Assembly: GCA_002350445.1 (NCBI GenBank)
Contig: DEEV01000074.1
Span: 28,529-37,532, forward strand
Direction: 5' to 3'
DNA length: 9,004 nucleotides
Origin: Treponema sp. UBA2869
Lineage (GTDB): Bacteria > Spirochaetota > Spirochaetia > Treponematales > Treponemataceae
Shown: positions 7,020-9,004 of the stretch, one piece after another
Position numbering within the stretch: position 1 is the first letter of the stretch
Layout of the letters: the number at the start of each line of letters is the position of its first letter
The notes under the pieces: generated by a model
The model's input: only the letters and a program-made list of their open reading frames with translations
Database searches by the model: none
What the model was told of the DNA's origin: nothing
Made by a program: the position numbers and the translations under genes

Positions 7020-9004
7020 ATGAACGATTCAATTAGAACAATCAGCATTGTAGTGCTTTTTGGACTTGCCTTTTTTTCTTTACAAGGCGGTATTTTTTTA
7101 ATGTCCGGACATAAACTAAAAACAAACAGCCGCCGGACATTGATTATGCTGCAAATTATTACAGGAATTTTGCTTTTTTTTGATGCCCTTGCGTATGTTT
7201 TCCGGGGAAATACAACGTCGGTCGGATACTTTATGGTCCGGATAAGTAATTTTATAGTTTTTGCGCTTAATTATTTTATAACTTTCTTTTATTGTTTTTA
7301 TTCTGCAGAGTTTATAAAGTCTGATCTTCTGGAATTTAAAATTTTTCGTTCGCCTAAGGACGCTGTAAAAAACGGAATTCCAATTCACCTTTTTATTGTT
7401 TTTTATATTTGTCTTGCTGGCATTGTTCTTACAATTGTAAGTCAGTATACGGATTTGTTTTACTATATTGATAAAAACAATATTTACCATAGAAGTGCAC
7501 TTTATCCTCTTAGTGTTGTACTTGGACTTTCGCCAGGGCTTATTACAATAGCAATGATTTTTCAGTCTAAAAGGATTTTACAAAAAAATATTTTTATATC
7601 ACTTATTGTATATCCTTTAATTCCTATAACAGGTATAGTTCTGGCTTTGTTTTGCTATGGAATTTCCTGGATAGATATTGGTTACGGACTGGGAGTATTA
7701 CATCTTTTTTATTCTTCATTAAAATTAATGGAGCTTGAATTTTATTCAGATAAAAAAGATGGTCATCTTCTTAGCCCCGATTACAAGCGTACTTTTACAA
7801 TGCCGGAAATAAAAAAACGAATTGCAAGAAGTCATGTATGGCAGGTTATAAGTGCGGTTTCCGGCGGACTTCTTCTGGTGCTTGTTATTGTTTCTATAAC
7901 AGGAATTAACATTCCCGAAAGAAGACTTATTCTTAATAAACCTTATTTAGACAATAATCCATCAGAATCAGTTTGCGTAACCTTTTTGCGTGATTCTGAA
8001 AAAGTCTGGAGAGATGAAGGTGATTCAGACAGAATTGGTGCTCAATATAACGGCGTAATTTATAACAACATGAAAGCCACAGTCATTACAAACTGGGATG
8101 TTATTATTGATATTTCCGAAAACTGCAGCATAGATCCTGGTCCATGGAACGGAACTTTTTCAATTTCTCAAACAGGAAAAGTTCCGTTTGCTCAAAATGT
8201 AATGATTGTAAAAAAGCCGGCTACAAACGACAAGGAAAATATTCATGGTGCTGATTATTATCAGGTTACTCCGCTTAAAACTCTTGGTTTTGGATGCATA
8301 ATGTATTCTCCAGATTCATTTTCGCCATTAAATTCAAGAATTGTTTTTTCTTACGAAAGTGTGCTTAAGCCGTTGTCGTATATTGTTTTTGACGTTGTTT
8401 TAGTTTTGCTTTCGATTCTTTTTATTGTTTCTATAACAATATCATTTACAGAAGGAAAAATTATAAAAGTTGAAGAAGAAAACAGAAAACTTGAAGATAC
8501 GGTCAAAGAACGTACAAAGGAACTTCAGGAAGAAAAGAATCGTTCTGAAGAACTGCTTTTGAATATTCTTCCGGAAGAAATTGCAAAACGCCTTACACTG
8601 AATAAAAATGCTAAAATAGCGGATAAGGTAGAAAATGCTTCCGTACTTTTTGCAGACATAGTAGGCTTTACAAAAATAACAAGTACCCTTGATGCAGATA
8701 CAATCGTAGGAGCATTAAATTCGCTTTATTCTCTTATAGACGAGCGGGCTAAACGCGAAGGAATTGAAAAAATTAAGACAATTGGAGATTCTTACATGGC
8801 GGCCGCCGGTCTTTTTGGAGAAAAATCCGCAGAGAAAAATGCACTTGCAATTGTAAATTTTGCGCGCGGAATGTTACAGGATATTGAAACTTTTAACGCT
8901 TCAAGTGATGTAAAACTTTTTATGCGAATAGGAATAAACAGCGGAAAGCTTATTGCCGGCGTTATTGGAAAAACAAAATTCGTTTACGACATTTGGGGCG
9001 ACAC
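7020..9004 (+). CDS. Seven-helix, CBM2-like sensor adenylate cyclase, 3'-truncated by the window
   Basis: The frame is open from the ATG at 7020 to the right edge (661 whole codons). Hydrophobic segments lie near residues 8-28, 40-60, 72-96, 121-140, 161-181, 190-212 and 215-233, giving about seven helices. A basic linker (about 240-272) and an eighth helix (273-295) follow. An extracytoplasmic domain (about 300-448) resembles a family 2 carbohydrate-binding module: YNN at 348-350, NWDV around W359, PWNGTF around W376 and a closing GFG at 423-425. Then come a ninth helix (about 452-474), a coiled coil (480-512) and a class III cyclase domain from about 538. D546 and D590 (metal) and K586 and D657 (adenine) are present; the asparagine and arginine of the active site fall beyond the window. 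With the N-terminus outside, this topology places the module outside and the cyclase inside. An earlier start is unlikely because the promoter abuts this ATG; the next ATG (Met28) would remove the first helix. Carbohydrate binding is inferred, not certain. Confidence 0.87.
   Translation, partial: MNDSIRTISIVVLFGLAFFSLQGGIFLMSGHKLKTNSRRTLIMLQIITGILLFFDALAYVFRGNTTSVGYFMVRISNFIVFALNYFITFFYCFYSAEFIKSDLLEFKIFRSPKDAVKNGIPIHLFIVFYICLAGIVLTIVSQYTDLFYYIDKNNIYHRSALYPLSVVLGLSPGLITIAMIFQSKRILQKNIFISLIVYPLIPITGIVLALFCYGISWIDIGYGLGVLHLFYSSLKLMELEFYSDKKDGHLLSPDYKRTFTMPEIKKRIARSHVWQVISAVSGGLLLVLVIVSITGINIPERRLILNKPYLDNNPSESVCVTFLRDSEKVWRDEGDSDRIGAQYNGVIYNNMKATVITNWDVIIDISENCSIDPGPWNGTFSISQTGKVPFAQNVMIVKKPATNDKENIHGADYYQVTPLKTLGFGCIMYSPDSFSPLNSRIVFSYESVLKPLSYIVFDVVLVLLSILFIVSITISFTEGKIIKVEEENRKLEDTVKERTKELQEEKNRSEELLLNILPEEIAKRLTLNKNAKIADKVENASVLFADIVGFTKITSTLDADTIVGALNSLYSLIDERAKREGIEKIKTIGDSYMAAAGLFGEKSAEKNALAIVNFARGMLQDIETFNASSDVKLFMRIGINSGKLIAGVIGKTKFVYDIWGD

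Noticed and set aside
7116..7490. 124-codon minus-strand reading frame.
   Set aside because: It is antisense to the membrane-helix region of the third cyclase; its lysine- and asparagine-rich translation is what the complement of such codons gives.
1..9004. Bacteroidota origin, because of the HTCS-like propeller/Y_Y_Y sensors.
   Set aside because: Promoters fit TTGACA/TATAAT rather than the Bacteroidota TTTG/TAnnTTTG type, a good AAGGAG ribosome site is present, and the sensors feed cyclases rather than histidine kinase-AraC hybrids. A spirochaete fits better but is not proven.

Overview
The window is an AT-rich piece of bacterial chromosome built around signalling genes: three class III adenylate cyclases, two of them cut by the window edges, plus one lipoprotein of the urea/amide-binding UrtA family. 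The protein types and base composition suggest a spirochaete, most likely Treponema. Sigma70-like promoters (TTGACA/TACAAT, TATAAT) and an AAGGAG ribosome binding site argue against Bacteroidota, where similar propeller sensors are common. No rRNA, tRNA or housekeeping marker is present, so the genus is an inference.

Layout, left to right. (1) 1-2379 (+): the 3' part of a receptor cyclase with beta-propeller blades, a Y_Y_Y domain, one membrane helix and a class III cyclase domain. (2) 2380-2577: a convergent intergenic region with a nested, perfectly paired inverted-repeat structure, then a hairpin with eight T's that looks like a terminator. (3) 2578-3762 (-): a UrtA-type substrate-binding lipoprotein with no permease or ATPase gene beside it. 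(4) 3839-6883 (-): a complete 1014-residue paralogue of the first cyclase, with a signal peptide and 14 propeller repeats. It lies 76 bp upstream of the urtA-like gene on the same strand, so the two may be co-transcribed. (5) 6884-7019: a divergent promoter region. Both promoters put the predicted transcription start within a few bases of the start codon. (6) 7020-9004 (+): a third cyclase, open at the right edge, with a quite different sensor: about seven membrane helices, an eighth helix, an extracytoplasmic domain resembling a family 2 carbohydrate-binding module, a ninth helix and the cyclase domain.

How it may work together (inference): each cyclase turns an extracytoplasmic signal into cytoplasmic cAMP. 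The outputs and linkers are closely related while the sensors differ, as expected for duplication followed by sensor exchange. The two propeller enzymes carry the sensor layout known from Bacteroidota hybrid two-component systems (two seven-bladed propellers plus Y_Y_Y), but with a cyclase in place of the histidine kinase. The orphan binding lipoprotein could be part of a scattered transporter or could present a ligand to a receptor cyclase.
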